A stretch of DNA of 64,000 nucleotides, from contig NZ_JBJHBQ010000011.1 of NCBI RefSeq assembly GCF_050485565.1, forward strand, positions 1 to 64,000. The letters are read 5' to 3'. This document shows, piece by piece, positions 8,486 through 16,907 of the stretch (positions within the stretch are counted from its first letter, which is position 1; each line of letters opens with the position of its first letter). A program made the translations under genes and the position numbers. The notes beneath the pieces are model-generated. The model ran no database searches. It was not told where the DNA came from and was given only the letters and a program-made list of their open reading frames with translations. Source of the DNA: Glycocaulis sp050485565. GTDB taxonomy: Bacteria; Pseudomonadota; Alphaproteobacteria; Caulobacterales; Maricaulaceae.

Positions 8486-10041
8486 GGGAACAGCCCGCAC
8501 ACATACCAGCGCGGAGTGCCGCCGCGCTGGTCATCGTAAAGCCCTTCGCGCATCAGCCAGTAGCGATGCCCGTCCTCATCCTCCACGCGGTAATAATCGC
8601 GCGCGCGCACGCCGTCCGCCCTGCCCCGCCACCATTCCGGGCCGATCCGCTCCGGCCCGTCCGCGCGCGCCACGCTGCGCGTCACCCGCCGCCAGGTGAA
8701 GCGCGCGGGCGGACCGTCGGGCAGGATGGCGATGGTTTCCACCAGCTCTGGCCGGTCGAGCACGATGAGCGGACGCGGGCCAGTGCGGTGGGTGGTCTGT
8801 GGCCAGGGTTTCAGCGCGCCGGGAAAGGGTGTCAGCGCCTCGCTGCGGCCCGGCACATGGCTCTCAAACGGCGTGAAAACGGCCACCAGATCATCGCCCA
8901 GCCTTGCATTCAGCCGGTCCACCAGCGCGGCTGTCTCGGCCGCGTCCGCGCCCGGCAGGGCCGCGCCATCGGGCAGGGCGGAGGCAATCGCTTCGAGCGG
9001 GCCAGTGCCATGGGCGGAGAGGGTCATCAGGTCGATGCCAAAGCCCGGATCCATCGCCTCAAGGCGCGGCGCGAAGAGCTTCGCGATAGCGCCCGCATCC
9101 CGCCCCGGACGGGAGAGGGCAAGGCTGGCACTGGTACGCGTGCCGTCAGAGCGATAGCCGGTGAGGATGAAGCGCCGCGCCCCCTTGCCCGCCTCTTCCA
9201 GCTGGCGCGTCAGCTCGGTGAGCAGCTTGGAGAGTGCATCCTCGATTCCCTCAAGGCTCAATAGCGGTTCCGGGCCGGAAATCCGCGCGGTGAAGCGCGC
9301 GGGCGCTTTCAACGGGATCAGCGGCTCCGGGCGCAACCCCAGCGCCTGATCGAGGCGTAACAGCACGTCCTGCGCGGCCTCGCGATTGCGGAAGCGGCGG
9401 GCAAGGGCGGTGCGCTCGATTGCGAAGAGCTGGCCGATGCGGGTCAGGCCGAAACGGCGTAAAGTCTGCGCCGTGCCAGCCTCCAGCCGCAGGGCAGCGA
9501 TGGGCAGGGCGGAGAGTGCTTCGCGCGCCTTTCCCGATCCACTGATCTGCACCGCGCTGTCGCCAAACCGGGCGAGCGCCCATGCCGCGCCTGCGCTATC
9601 GGCCAGGCCCAGGCGCGGGGTAAGGCCCAGGGTTTCGAGCGCGCGCTTCATGGTGGCCAGAAAGGCATCCTCCCCGCCGAACAGATGCGCGCAGCCTGTC
9701 ACGTCGAGGCGTATGCCGTCCGGCCCGTCCATGGCGGTGAGGGGGGAAAACCGCGTCATCCAGAGGGTGAGGCGCTTCAGGGCGATATGATCGGCTTCGC
9801 GATCAATCTCTTCGGCCACCAGCTCCGGCACGCGGGCGCGCGCATCGGTAAAGCGAAGCCCCGGCTCCAGCCCCAGCGCGCGTGCGCCATCGTTCACCGC
9901 CGCCAGCGTGCGGCCATGTACGCAAGTCTCGGTCAGCACGAAGGGCGCGCCGTCCTCAACCGGCCAGGGCCCGGTGCGGGCGCGTTTCAGGCGCTCCATC
10001 GGCCAGTGCGGGAACCAGACGCACACGAAGCGGCGCATCAT
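8482..10041 (-). CDS. imuB: ImuB, Y-family polymerase-like mutasome hub
   Basis: 519 residues. It begins MMRRFVCVWFPHWPMERL, where an active Y-family polymerase would have the catalytic Asp-x-Asp. ImuB is known to lack these acids and to act as a scaffold binding the beta clamp, ImuA and DnaE2. The little-finger and C-terminal regions follow normally. Its stop overlaps the dnaE2 start (ATGA) and its start lies inside imuA (86-base overlap), so all three genes are tightly coupled. Transcription should depend on the LexA-controlled promoter upstream of imuA. Confidence 0.93.
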   Translation of the reverse strand: MMRRFVCVWFPHWPMERLKRARTGPWPVEDGAPFVLTETCVHGRTLAAVNDGARALGLEPGLRFTDARARVPELVAEEIDREADHIALKRLTLWMTRFSPLTAMDGPDGIRLDVTGCAHLFGGEDAFLATMKRALETLGLTPRLGLADSAGAAWALARFGDSAVQISGSGKAREALSALPIAALRLEAGTAQTLRRFGLTRIGQLFAIERTALARRFRNREAAQDVLLRLDQALGLRPEPLIPLKAPARFTARISGPEPLLSLEGIEDALSKLLTELTRQLEEAGKGARRFILTGYRSDGTRTSASLALSRPGRDAGAIAKLFAPRLEAMDPGFGIDLMTLSAHGTGPLEAIASALPDGAALPGADAAETAALVDRLNARLGDDLVAVFTPFESHVPGRSEALTPFPGALKPWPQTTHRTGPRPLIVLDRPELVETIAILPDGPPARFTWRRVTRSVARADGPERIGPEWWRGRADGVRARDYYRVEDEDGHRYWLMREGLYDDQRGGTPRWYVCGLFP

Positions 10042-10675
10042 CCATCTCCATCAGAAATGTCTCTCCGGCCCGTTGCGCAAATTCGCGCGAGCGCTCCAGC
10101 GTGACCTGCCAGCGCGCGCGTCCGGGCGCGCGTGGATCAAACGCATTGGGCGCAGAAGGGGCCGCCGCCACCCGCCAGCGATTATGCGCGGCCGTCGCCC
10201 CTTCAGTGCGCCATGAACGCACGAGGATGACAGGCGTGGCGCTTGCCTCATGGGCCAGCGTCAGGCGGCGGGTGAAGGTGAAATCAGCCGCCTCCACTTC
10301 CGCGATGACGGCCCCGATGGCGCGTGAGCGCGCGGCCTCGTCAATCGCGCGCAGGGCCGCATTGTGGTCGCGGGTCTCCACCAGCATCACGCGGGCCGGG
10401 TCCGCGCCGAGTGCTGCCAGCCCGCGCGCGCTGATCCGCCCCAGATCAAGGCGCTGGCGGCGCGTGCGCACCCACAGCCAGCCTCCGTGGCCCCTTGTCT
10501 GCGCAAATCCCACCGCCAGCCCCAGCGCGGCTGCCATGTCTGCAAAGGCGGCGGGGGCGATCTCGTGTACGCCCTGCAAGGGTGCGCCGAGCCTGTCTTC
10601 CAGACGCGCAGCCTCACTCTCCACGTGCGCGGAGAGACGCTTCAGGGGCAGATCGGTGAGGATCGCACGGGCCAT
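9956..10675 (-). CDS. imuA: ImuA, SOS mutasome accessory protein
   Basis: 239 residues, RecA/SulA-like fold without a clear Walker A motif, as in alphaproteobacterial ImuA. It contains PLQGVHEI near residue 34, the region after which the RecA-like core begins. It is needed with ImuB and DnaE2 for damage-induced mutagenesis. The ATG at 10675 is only 2 bases from a LexA box and has just a weak AAGAA upstream, so the leader must be very short or the true start slightly internal (a GTG lies 17 codons in). First gene of imuA-imuB-dnaE2. Confidence 0.88.
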   Translation of the reverse strand: MARAILTDLPLKRLSAHVESEAARLEDRLGAPLQGVHEIAPAAFADMAAALGLAVGFAQTRGHGGWLWVRTRRQRLDLGRISARGLAALGADPARVMLVETRDHNAALRAIDEAARSRAIGAVIAEVEAADFTFTRRLTLAHEASATPVILVRSWRTEGATAAHNRWRVAAAPSAPNAFDPRAPGRARWQVTLERSREFAQRAGETFLMEMDDAPLRVRLVPALADGAPETRPHRALAG

Positions 10676-10677
10676 AT

Positions 10678-10692
10678 GTTCTTATTTTGTTC
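10678..10692 (-). promoter_or_regulatory. LexA (SOS) box of the imuA operon
   Basis: GTTCTTATTTTGTTC on the plus strand is an exact GTTC-N7-GTTC direct repeat, the LexA operator of alphaproteobacteria (GAAC-N7-GAAC on the coding strand). It ends 2 bases before the imuA start codon, so LexA would cover the promoter or transcription start and the ribosome site. imuAB-dnaE2 is a known LexA target in Caulobacter. Confidence 0.85.
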
Positions 10693-10828
10693 TTACGGCC
10701 AAGAGTCAAGAGGGGTGATTCGGATATCCTTTTTTGGGCAGGCCCGGCATGGGTCGAGCATCGCCAAAAGACTGGATCCCGGGTCAAGCCCGGGAACCCG
10801 GTTGATAGGTAGATGATGTAAACCACCG

Positions 10829-10854
10829 GGGTCCCCCGCCCCGACGGGGGACCC
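10829..10854. repeat. Extragenic palindrome with 10-base arms
   Basis: GGGTCCCCCG, a 6-base loop CCCCGA, then CGGGGGACCC: a perfect hairpin. Neither strand has a following T-run, so it is a repeat element rather than a terminator. Similar elements are scattered in many alphaproteobacterial genomes. Confidence 0.7.
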
Positions 10855-10931
10855 AGAGATCAAAGCACGAAATCTCGGAACCCAGCTGGCGCGCAACGCC
10901 CCAAGGCCGACCGTGCCAATGCGTGGAATAT

Positions 10932-10975
10932 CGCAACGCGGCCTGCCCCCGGCTACGATCGGGGATGCGTTGCGG
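10932..10975. repeat. Dispersed palindromic repeat, copy A
   Basis: A 44-base element bounded by CGCAACGC and GCGTTGCG, so the ends form a hairpin. Its reverse complement recurs at 18960-19004 with a single one-base length difference in the central G-run. It is followed by CACTAAAAGAGGCA, and a similar CACTAAAAGATGCC lies near the second copy at about 19166-19179. Confidence 0.85.
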
Positions 10976-11049
10976 CACTAAAAGAGGCATGGCTCCCCCG
11001 GACCTCGCTTGCGCTCGGCCGGAGGATGACAGCGTGGGGGTTGAAAACC

Positions 11050-12072
11050 CTACCCCCGCGCGGCCTTCACCACGCGCGCCACGTCTTCAGGCTTCGTCTG
11101 CCAGCTGGTGACGAAGCGGAAGCCGCCATGGGGCCAGGGGTAGAAACCGGCATTGACGGCGTTCAGCGCATCGACGGTTTCTTGCGGCAGGTCGATGAAG
11201 ACCTCATTGCCTTCAACCGGGTGGAGCAGTTTCGCGCCGGGAATGCTTGCAAAACCTGCGGCCAGTTCGCTGGCCATCGCGTTGGCGTGACCGGCCAGCT
11301 CCAGCCAGCGGCCACCCTCCAGCCAGGCCTCGAACTGGGCGGCGACAAAGCGCATTTTCGGCAGCATGTGCCCGGCGCGCTTCTGGCGCACCTGCAAGGC
11401 AGAAAACCGGTCCATGACAGAGGGGAAAAGGATCACGGCCTCTGCCGCCAGTGCCCCGCCCTTGGTCGCGCCGAGGCTGAGCACATCAACGCCAGCGCGC
11501 CATGTAATGTCTGCCGGGTCGCATTTGAGGAAGCTGAGCGCATTGGCAAAGCGCGCCCCGTCCATGTGAACGCGCATCCCGCGCGTTTTGGTGATCCCGG
11601 CCAGTGCCTTCACAGCCGCCACATCATAGGCGGTGCCGGACTCGGTCAGGTTGGAGAGACTGAGCACGGAAGGCGGGGTGGTGTGCACGAACTCTGACGG
11701 CCATTCAGCCAGTGCTGCTTCCAGCGTTGCAGGCGTCAGGCGCGCATGATCGCCATGCAGGGGCACTAGCTTGGCTCCGCCGGTGAAGAATTCCGGCGCG
11801 CCGCGCTCGTCGCGGTGAATATGCGCCTCGTCATGGCAGAGGATCGCCGTATCACCCGGCGCCAGTACAGACAGCGCCAGCGCGTTCGAGGCCGTGCCCG
11901 ACACGGTAAGCACCAGTTCCAGATCGGTGGAAAATATCTCTTTGAGCTGCGCCTTCACCCGCGCCGAGACGCTATCACTGCCATAGCTGGCCTGCGCCCC
12001 CTCATTGGCGCGTACAAGCGCCTCCAGAAGGGCAGGATGGGCGGGTGCGGTGGTGTCGGACAGGAAGCTCAT
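11050..12072 (-). CDS. Low-specificity L-threonine aldolase / beta-eliminating lyase family
   Basis: 340 residues, a fold-type I PLP enzyme. Seen: SDTTAPAHPALLEAL at the start, the HxDEAHIHRDE region, HMDGARFANA with the PLP-contacting Asp/Arg, and SLGATKGG with the probable Schiff-base lysine. This matches threonine aldolases (threonine/allo-threonine to glycine plus acetaldehyde) and related beta-eliminating lyases; substrate specificity is not certain. Cytoplasmic. Stands alone between a repeat-rich gap and the restriction gene. Confidence 0.85.
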   Translation of the reverse strand: MSFLSDTTAPAHPALLEALVRANEGAQASYGSDSVSARVKAQLKEIFSTDLELVLTVSGTASNALALSVLAPGDTAILCHDEAHIHRDERGAPEFFTGGAKLVPLHGDHARLTPATLEAALAEWPSEFVHTTPPSVLSLSNLTESGTAYDVAAVKALAGITKTRGMRVHMDGARFANALSFLKCDPADITWRAGVDVLSLGATKGGALAAEAVILFPSVMDRFSALQVRQKRAGHMLPKMRFVAAQFEAWLEGGRWLELAGHANAMASELAAGFASIPGAKLLHPVEGNEVFIDLPQETVDALNAVNAGFYPWPHGGFRFVTSWQTKPEDVARVVKAARG

Positions 12073-12125
12073 GGGCGCGCAGCTGACACGAGAAAAGGCG
12101 CGCGATCAATGCCTTGAAGCGGCGC

Positions 12126-13160
12126 TCAGGCGACATCATCGTCAGGCACTAATGTCCAGAGACGTTTCAGCGGCAGGTCGGCCCGCACTTCTTCTGGGAG
12201 GTGCTCGTAGACGACAAATAAGGCATCCAAGACTTCATCTCGATCCCAAAGGCGGACACGAAAATAAAGTTCGTTCACCCGACGCCGGACAGTGTCCTTG
12301 AAACCAGACCAACTAACGAGAAGTCCATTATCCGCATGGGTGTCTTGTATGCATCCAAGAAGTCCTTGCAGGGTCGGTTGGTCAACGACGACGGAGCCCG
12401 ACTTAACCTGAACTACCAGTTTCGGGCCTTCGAACCCCAGCGCACCTTTTCCGGCAACAATGTCAACACCACGATCGGGACCGGGAGGACTCACTTCAGT
12501 TCGATAGCCTTGCGCTCGCAGGATCGCCGCGACCAACTCTGTAAAGCCATGCCCACTGAAGTTCGCCTCGATGTGTTGTTCGATCTGCTGACGCGCCAGA
12601 TCAGAGAGATCGACGGCGAGCGAACTATCGGGGACCACTTCGTCTGCTGGGCCGTCCAAGTCTGAGTTTCCGAAGACGGGGCCGGGATCAGACCCGATTG
12701 TCGCTAGAGCCGAGAGCCTTTCTGCGGCGTTGTTTCTGCTGATCTCGCAGACCGTCTGCGATGCGCCGAGGCTAAATCGGAGATCTTGTTTGACTGCTGG
12801 TCGTGGCAAATCAGTTCGAAGCCATTCTACTTTTCTTGCTGGCGATGAACCATCAGCTTGAAAATAGTCGCTTGATATGCGGCCGATGGCGATTTCGCGT
12901 GTCGTCTTGAGTGGGACAACCGCTAAGTCACCAATTATTGCTTCATTCTTGAATTGGTTCAGCTGAGCAGCCCAATTTTGCAACGTACCTTTTTTCTCGT
13001 CAGCGTACTGATGCTTGAGGAAATCCAGTATCTCTTCGCGATCTGACGCTTTCGACATATCGGCGTCGAATTCCCAGCCGGTCGCGAGAATCCCGCTTTT
13101 TAATGCGCTGGCTTCGCCCTCGCCATATTTCCCGAGCCTGACGAGCCAAGCGCGTGTCAT
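12126..13160 (-). CDS. Solitary Mrr-type restriction endonuclease with EVE-like N-terminal domain
   Basis: 344 residues from ATG 13160 (AGGAA 7 bases upstream). Residues 1-140 (W-L-V-R-x-G-x-x-G-E, ATGWEF, IIGDLAVVP, IGRISSDYF) match the COG4127/EVE-like module fused to Mrr nucleases, thought to sense modified bases. Residues ~200-320 are the Mrr catalytic domain with Glu208, Asp233 and Gln251-x-Lys253, a PD-(D/E)xK site with Q in place of E as in other Mrr proteins. No methyltransferase or specificity gene is adjacent, so a type IV (modification-dependent) role is inferred. The base composition is visibly less GC-rich than its neighbours, suggesting recent acquisition. Confidence 0.82.
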   Translation of the reverse strand: MTRAWLVRLGKYGEGEASALKSGILATGWEFDADMSKASDREEILDFLKHQYADEKKGTLQNWAAQLNQFKNEAIIGDLAVVPLKTTREIAIGRISSDYFQADGSSPARKVEWLRTDLPRPAVKQDLRFSLGASQTVCEISRNNAAERLSALATIGSDPGPVFGNSDLDGPADEVVPDSSLAVDLSDLARQQIEQHIEANFSGHGFTELVAAILRAQGYRTEVSPPGPDRGVDIVAGKGALGFEGPKLVVQVKSGSVVVDQPTLQGLLGCIQDTHADNGLLVSWSGFKDTVRRRVNELYFRVRLWDRDEVLDALFVVYEHLPEEVRADLPLKRLWTLVPDDDVA

Positions 13161-13180
13161 GCTTATTCCTTTCGGGAGTT

Positions 13181-13912
13181 TCAGGCGACCGCCTGCTTGC
13201 GCGCATACATGGCGGCATCGGCTTCGGCCATGGCGGTTTCCGGCGTAATGCCGCGTTCCAGCGCCTGCACGCCCCATGCGGCCTTGAGATGCAGCGTCTG
13301 GCCTTCAAAAGGAATGGCCGCTGCTGCAATGGCCTCGGCCAGCTCCTCGGCCTTGCGCTCTGCGGCTTCGACCGCGGTGAGCACCAGGACCACGCCAAAC
13401 TCGTCGCCGCCGAGACGGCCCACTGCATCGGTGTCGCGCAACCGGGCGGCAAGCGTATCGGCAACGACTTTCAGGGCCTCGTCCCCGGCGGCGTGGCCGT
13501 GCGTATCGTTGATCGCCTTGAAGCCGTTAAGATCGAAATAGACCAGCGCTGAAGGTGCATCATGGCGCTCGGCGAGGGACAGGGCTTTCGATACCTCACG
13601 CAGGAAGGCACGCCGGTTGAGAACGGGCAGTAGCACGTCACGGTCAGCGAGGCTTTCCAGATCGCGCACCTTGGCGCGCAGCGCATCGGTTTCCTTGCGC
13701 AGCTGGTCCACCTCGCCCATCAGGGTGAGGAGCGCGCGCTGGACATTCGGGGTCAGTTCCGCTTCCGGCACGCCCATGATGGAGGCTGTATCGCTGGCGC
13801 GCCGCACCGGAGAGGGGGCAGATGCCGCGCTTGCGGCCTCGCTGCGCACAGTGCCGCCAACCGGCCCGGCAGACGCCACATTGCCCGCTGCTCCACTGGA
13901 TCGTACCCGCAT
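13181..13912 (-). CDS. GGDEF-domain diguanylate cyclase
   Basis: 243 residues from ATG 13912 (GGAAGGA upstream; a TTG 27 bases earlier is less likely). The N-terminal ~50 residues are Ser/Ala-rich and disordered-looking, then a short coiled coil (VDQLRKETDALRAKVRDLESL) leads into the GGDEF domain. The active motif RLGGDEF is intact (Gly168-Phe172) and RDTD at 159-162, five residues before it, is the RxxD inhibitory site. It should make cyclic di-GMP from GTP with product feedback. No membrane segment or sensor domain is present, so it is cytoplasmic. Ends 20 bases from the restriction gene. Confidence 0.9.
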   Translation of the reverse strand: MRVRSSGAAGNVASAGPVGGTVRSEAASAASAPSPVRRASDTASIMGVPEAELTPNVQRALLTLMGEVDQLRKETDALRAKVRDLESLADRDVLLPVLNRRAFLREVSKALSLAERHDAPSALVYFDLNGFKAINDTHGHAAGDEALKVVADTLAARLRDTDAVGRLGGDEFGVVLVLTAVEAAERKAEELAEAIAAAAIPFEGQTLHLKAAWGVQALERGITPETAMAEADAAMYARKQAVA

Positions 13913-14007
13913 ATCCCCGATCCTTCCCAATCGACTCAAGGATGCAGTCTTGGTGATCGTGGTTAATAAAGGCTCAAGCGGGTTTGCCAGGGTGGTTCAC
14001 CTGCCGC

Positions 14008-14035
14008 TTGACGCGCAAACGCTTATGGCTAGGCT
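14008..14035 (+). promoter_or_regulatory. Possible promoter of purE-purK
   Basis: TTGACG at 14008-14013 and TAGGCT at 14030-14035 are separated by 16 bases and lie about 30 bases before the purE start. The -10 element is weak, so this is tentative. Confidence 0.35.
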
Positions 14036-14065
14036 CGCGCGCTTTCCGCTGCCCGGAGGCTGCGT

Positions 14066-14569
14066 ATGGCGACCCGTTTTCCTGATCCCTCACCGCCCGT
14101 AGCGGTCATTATGGGCTCGCGCTCGGACTGGCCGACCATGCAGCACGCCATCGAAGCGCTGGACGCTCTCGGTGTGGCCCATGATGCGCGCGTGATCTCC
14201 GCTCACCGCACGCCAGACCGCATGGTGGATTTCGCCAAGTCGGCAAAGGCGCGCGGCGTGAAAGTGATCATCGCCGGGGCAGGGGGCGCGGCCCATCTGC
14301 CGGGCATGGTCGCCTCGCTGACCGAACTGCCCGTGCTCGGCGTGCCGGTAAAGTCCAAAGCCCTCAAAGGGCTCGACAGCCTTCTGTCCATTGTCCAGAT
14401 GCCCGGCGGTGTTCCCGTTGGCACGCTGGCCATTGGCGAGGCTGGCGCGAAGAATGCCGCGCTGCTGGCAGCCTCCATACTGGCGCTGACCGACACTGGC
14501 CTTGCAGACCGGTTGACCGCCTGGCGGGCCGGCCAGAGCGATAGCGTTCCCGACAGTGTAGAGGACTAG
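14066..14569 (+). CDS. purE: N5-carboxyaminoimidazole ribonucleotide mutase PurE
   Basis: 167 residues. Converts N5-CAIR to CAIR in purine synthesis. The class I PurE motifs are clear: MGSRSDW near residue 16 binds substrate phosphate, SAHRTPDRM holds the catalytic His, and AGAGGAAHLPGMVA lies in the active-site loop. RBS CGGAGG is about 7 bases upstream. purK follows after a 10-base gap, forming an operon; the two enzymes act in sequence, purK first. Confidence 0.97.
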   Translation: MATRFPDPSPPVAVIMGSRSDWPTMQHAIEALDALGVAHDARVISAHRTPDRMVDFAKSAKARGVKVIIAGAGGAAHLPGMVASLTELPVLGVPVKSKALKGLDSLLSIVQMPGGVPVGTLAIGEAGAKNAALLAASILALTDTGLADRLTAWRAGQSDSVPDSVED

Positions 14570-14579
14570 GCCCGCCATC

Positions 14580-15647
14580 ATGCTGAAGCCCGGCGCGCGT
14601 ATCGGTATTCTCGGCGGCGGCCAGCTGGGGCGCATGCTGGCGATGGACGCGGCGCGTCTGGGCTTTGACGTGCACATCTTCACGCCCGAGGACAATAGTC
14701 CTGCCGCGCGCGTGGCGGCGGCCTGCACGGTCGCGCCCTATGACGATCTGGACGCCGTGGCGCGCTTTGCGGCCGGCGTTGATGTCGTGACCTACGAGTT
14801 TGAGAACGTACCCGTAGAGACCGCGCGCAAGGCGGCTGAACACGCGCCGTTGCGCCCCGGTGTGAAAGCGCTGGAAGTGTGTCAGGACCGGGTGACGGAA
14901 AAGCGCTTCGTCAATGATGCCGGTATCGAGACGACGCCCTGGCGGGTAGTTTCCAGCATGGACGAGGCTGAGGCGGCGATAGAAGCGCTTGGCGCGCCTG
15001 CCATCCTGAAAACGCGGCGTATGGGTTATGACGGCAAGGGGCAGCAGGTAATCCGCAAGGCCGAAGACGCCGCTGCTGCCTTCGAGGCGCTGGGCGGTGT
15101 GGCCTGCATTCTGGAAGCGTTTGCGCCGTTCACGCGCGAAGTCTCGGTCGTCGCCGCGCGCAGCGTTGAGGGGCAGATCGCGGCCTACCCGCTGGCGGAA
15201 AACCAGCATGAGGGCGGAATCCTGCGCACCTCCATCGCCCCGGCGCCCGGCGCGGATGTGCTGGCCGGGGAGGGCCTGCGCATTGCTACGGCCATCCTTG
15301 AAGGGCTGGGCTATGTGGGGGTGCTGGCGGTGGAGTTGTTCGTGCTGGAGGATGGCCGCCTGTGGGTCAACGAGATTGCCCCGCGCGTTCACAATACCGG
15401 CCACTGGACGATGGATGCCTGTGCAGTCAGCCAGTTTGAGCAGCATGTCCGCGCCGTGGTTGGCTGGACGCTTGGAGATCCGGCGCCCCATTCCGCCGCC
15501 CGCATGGACAATCTGATCGGTGGTGATGCGCTGCGCTGGCAGGCGCTGGCCTCCGAGCCGGGCGTATGCCTGCACCTCTATGGCAAGGGCGAGGCGCGGA
15601 CGGGCCGCAAGATGGGCCATGTAAACCGGCTCTCACCGCTCTCCTGA
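14580..15647 (+). CDS. purK: N5-carboxyaminoimidazole ribonucleotide synthase PurK
   Basis: 355 residues, ATP-grasp enzyme that carboxylates AIR with bicarbonate and ATP to N5-CAIR. The N-terminal GILGGGQLGRMLAMDA is the family signature; the ATP-grasp core includes KTRRMGYDGKGQ and the Mg-binding ELFVLEDGRLWVNEIAPRVHNTGH. Second gene of purE-purK. Its last 15 bases overlap the 3' end of the opposite-strand gene. Confidence 0.97.
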   Translation: MLKPGARIGILGGGQLGRMLAMDAARLGFDVHIFTPEDNSPAARVAAACTVAPYDDLDAVARFAAGVDVVTYEFENVPVETARKAAEHAPLRPGVKALEVCQDRVTEKRFVNDAGIETTPWRVVSSMDEAEAAIEALGAPAILKTRRMGYDGKGQQVIRKAEDAAAAFEALGGVACILEAFAPFTREVSVVAARSVEGQIAAYPLAENQHEGGILRTSIAPAPGADVLAGEGLRIATAILEGLGYVGVLAVELFVLEDGRLWVNEIAPRVHNTGHWTMDACAVSQFEQHVRAVVGWTLGDPAPHSAARMDNLIGGDALRWQALASEPGVCLHLYGKGEARTGRKMGHVNRLSPLS

Positions 15648-16667
15648 CGGATCAAGCGCCCTTCGCGGGGTGATGGACGGGCTGATGCCCAGATGGTCGG
15701 TGCGGGTGGACCGGTCACGTTCCATCGCGTTCAGCAGCGGCGAGCGGCGGGTCTGCTCGCGGTGCTCATTGGCCATATGCACGCGCAGCATCTGAAGTGT
15801 GGACGGATTTGCCCCCAGCTGGGCCAGCTCGTATTCCAGCCGGGACATGTTCTCGGCGAACTCCAGCGGTCCCCGGCTCATAGCCCGGAGGTGATAGACG
15901 GCCAGTTCAGCCTGGGCGGCATTGGGGGCATCGCCGCAATCGCCGACTTCCCGGTTGGCATCACCTGATGACAGGCAGAACACCTCGGCTATGACCGCGC
16001 TTACACCGCCCTCGATAGGGCTGACCTGAAAATCTTCCACGCGCAGCCCGGTCTCGGCGCGCGCGGCAATTGAAGCAAAGGTCGGTATGCGCCGTTCCAC
16101 GATGGCGGCGTCTTCCTCTTCAGGCAGGATAGTGTCCACCGGTGTATCGGGCGGTGTGACGGAGAATGCGCGCCCGGCGGTATCGGTCCGGGGCTGGGCA
16201 GGGCGCCGGGGTGTTTCGGGTGCGTCAGGGTCCGCAGGCCGGGTGCCGGTTTCAGATACCGGCGCGGGCGGTGTGTCGTCAGGCTCCGCTTCCACGGCCG
16301 TATCGGGCGGCGTCTCCGGTTCTTCTGATGTCAGCTCTTCGCCGTCGGTGTCACCGGCCGCTTCGGACTGGGCTGAGTCTGCGCTGCCGGCATCGCCGCC
16401 GGTGTCTGCGCCCGCTTGTCCCCTGTCAGCCAGCAAGGGCACGTTGAGCGGCAGATCGCTCTCGGCATCGCTGGCGCTGATGGTGAAGAAGCGCAGCTCG
16501 ATATTGGTGCCGGTGCTGACAAAACGCTCAAGGGTTTCCGGCGGCAGCGCGGCAATCGCGCCGATAGCCCCGGCATGGAGAAGGCCCGCGCAAATATAGG
16601 CGCCCAGCCGCAAGCGGCTGAACGCGGGTGCCGATGCACGGGAAAGGGCCGGTCCACGAACGCTCAC
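15633..16667 (-). CDS. Unknown membrane-anchored acidic protein, TonB-like layout
   Basis: 344 residues, not assigned to a family. Residues ~20-42 form one hydrophobic segment after a basic head. From ~70 to 190 it is a long low-complexity linker of Asp, Glu, Pro, Thr and Ser that would span the periplasm. The C-terminal ~150 residues are globular, with a conserved-looking FCLSSG Cys and a second Cys (VGDCGD), which could form a disulfide. The plan resembles TonB-type proteins but the C-terminus lacks a recognisable TonB domain. It converges with purK, overlapping by 15 bases. Confidence 0.6.
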   Translation of the reverse strand: MSVRGPALSRASAPAFSRLRLGAYICAGLLHAGAIGAIAALPPETLERFVSTGTNIELRFFTISASDAESDLPLNVPLLADRGQAGADTGGDAGSADSAQSEAAGDTDGEELTSEEPETPPDTAVEAEPDDTPPAPVSETGTRPADPDAPETPRRPAQPRTDTAGRAFSVTPPDTPVDTILPEEEDAAIVERRIPTFASIAARAETGLRVEDFQVSPIEGGVSAVIAEVFCLSSGDANREVGDCGDAPNAAQAELAVYHLRAMSRGPLEFAENMSRLEYELAQLGANPSTLQMLRVHMANEHREQTRRSPLLNAMERDRSTRTDHLGISPSITPRRALDPSGER

Positions 16668-16739
16668 GATTATGAGAGATGGCCGCTGGTGGCGGCCGGT
16701 TCAAATTAAATCGGCAGCAATGTCAGTGGCGTTTGCGCG

Positions 16740-16907
16740 CTAGCCTTCGCCGCTCTGGGCGATGAACAGGCTGGAAGATGTATCTCCCAGCACGCCAGAG
16801 GCATGGGCCAGAACCAGGCAGGTGCCAAACATGGCAATCGCGATGAGAAGGGCGCCCAGGTTGATCTCCCGGCCCGGACGGCCATTGCCAGCAGAAAAGT
16901 CAGCCAT
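16740..16907 (-). CDS. Small single-pass membrane protein (55 aa)
   Basis: Start ATG 16907 has a strong GGGAGGGG 4-5 bases upstream, which fixes the frame. The 55-residue product has a hydrophilic N-terminus, one membrane helix (about residues 17-37) and a short Ser-rich tail. No family recognised. It lies 72 bases upstream of the TonB-like gene on the same strand and could be cotranscribed with it. Confidence 0.65.
   Translation of the reverse strand: MADFSAGNGRPGREINLGALLIAIAMFGTCLVLAHASGVLGDTSSSLFIAQSGEG

Larger units (their letters stand above)
10676..11049. other. 374-base intergenic region rich in palindromic repeats
   Basis: No gene is seen here. Apart from the LexA box it holds several extragenic palindromes: a CCCGGG-TCAAG-CCCGGG element around 10774-10795, a strong hairpin at 10829-10854 with 10-base arms, the dispersed repeat at 10932-10975, and a G+C-rich tail around 10990-11040 typical of alphaproteobacterial intergenic sequence. 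Short open frames across it have no ribosome site and simply read through the repeats. Confidence 0.7.

Noticed and set aside
10614..10990. Short minus-strand frames across the repeat-rich gap
   Set aside because: They run through extragenic palindromes and the LexA box, lack ribosome sites and have low-complexity translations.
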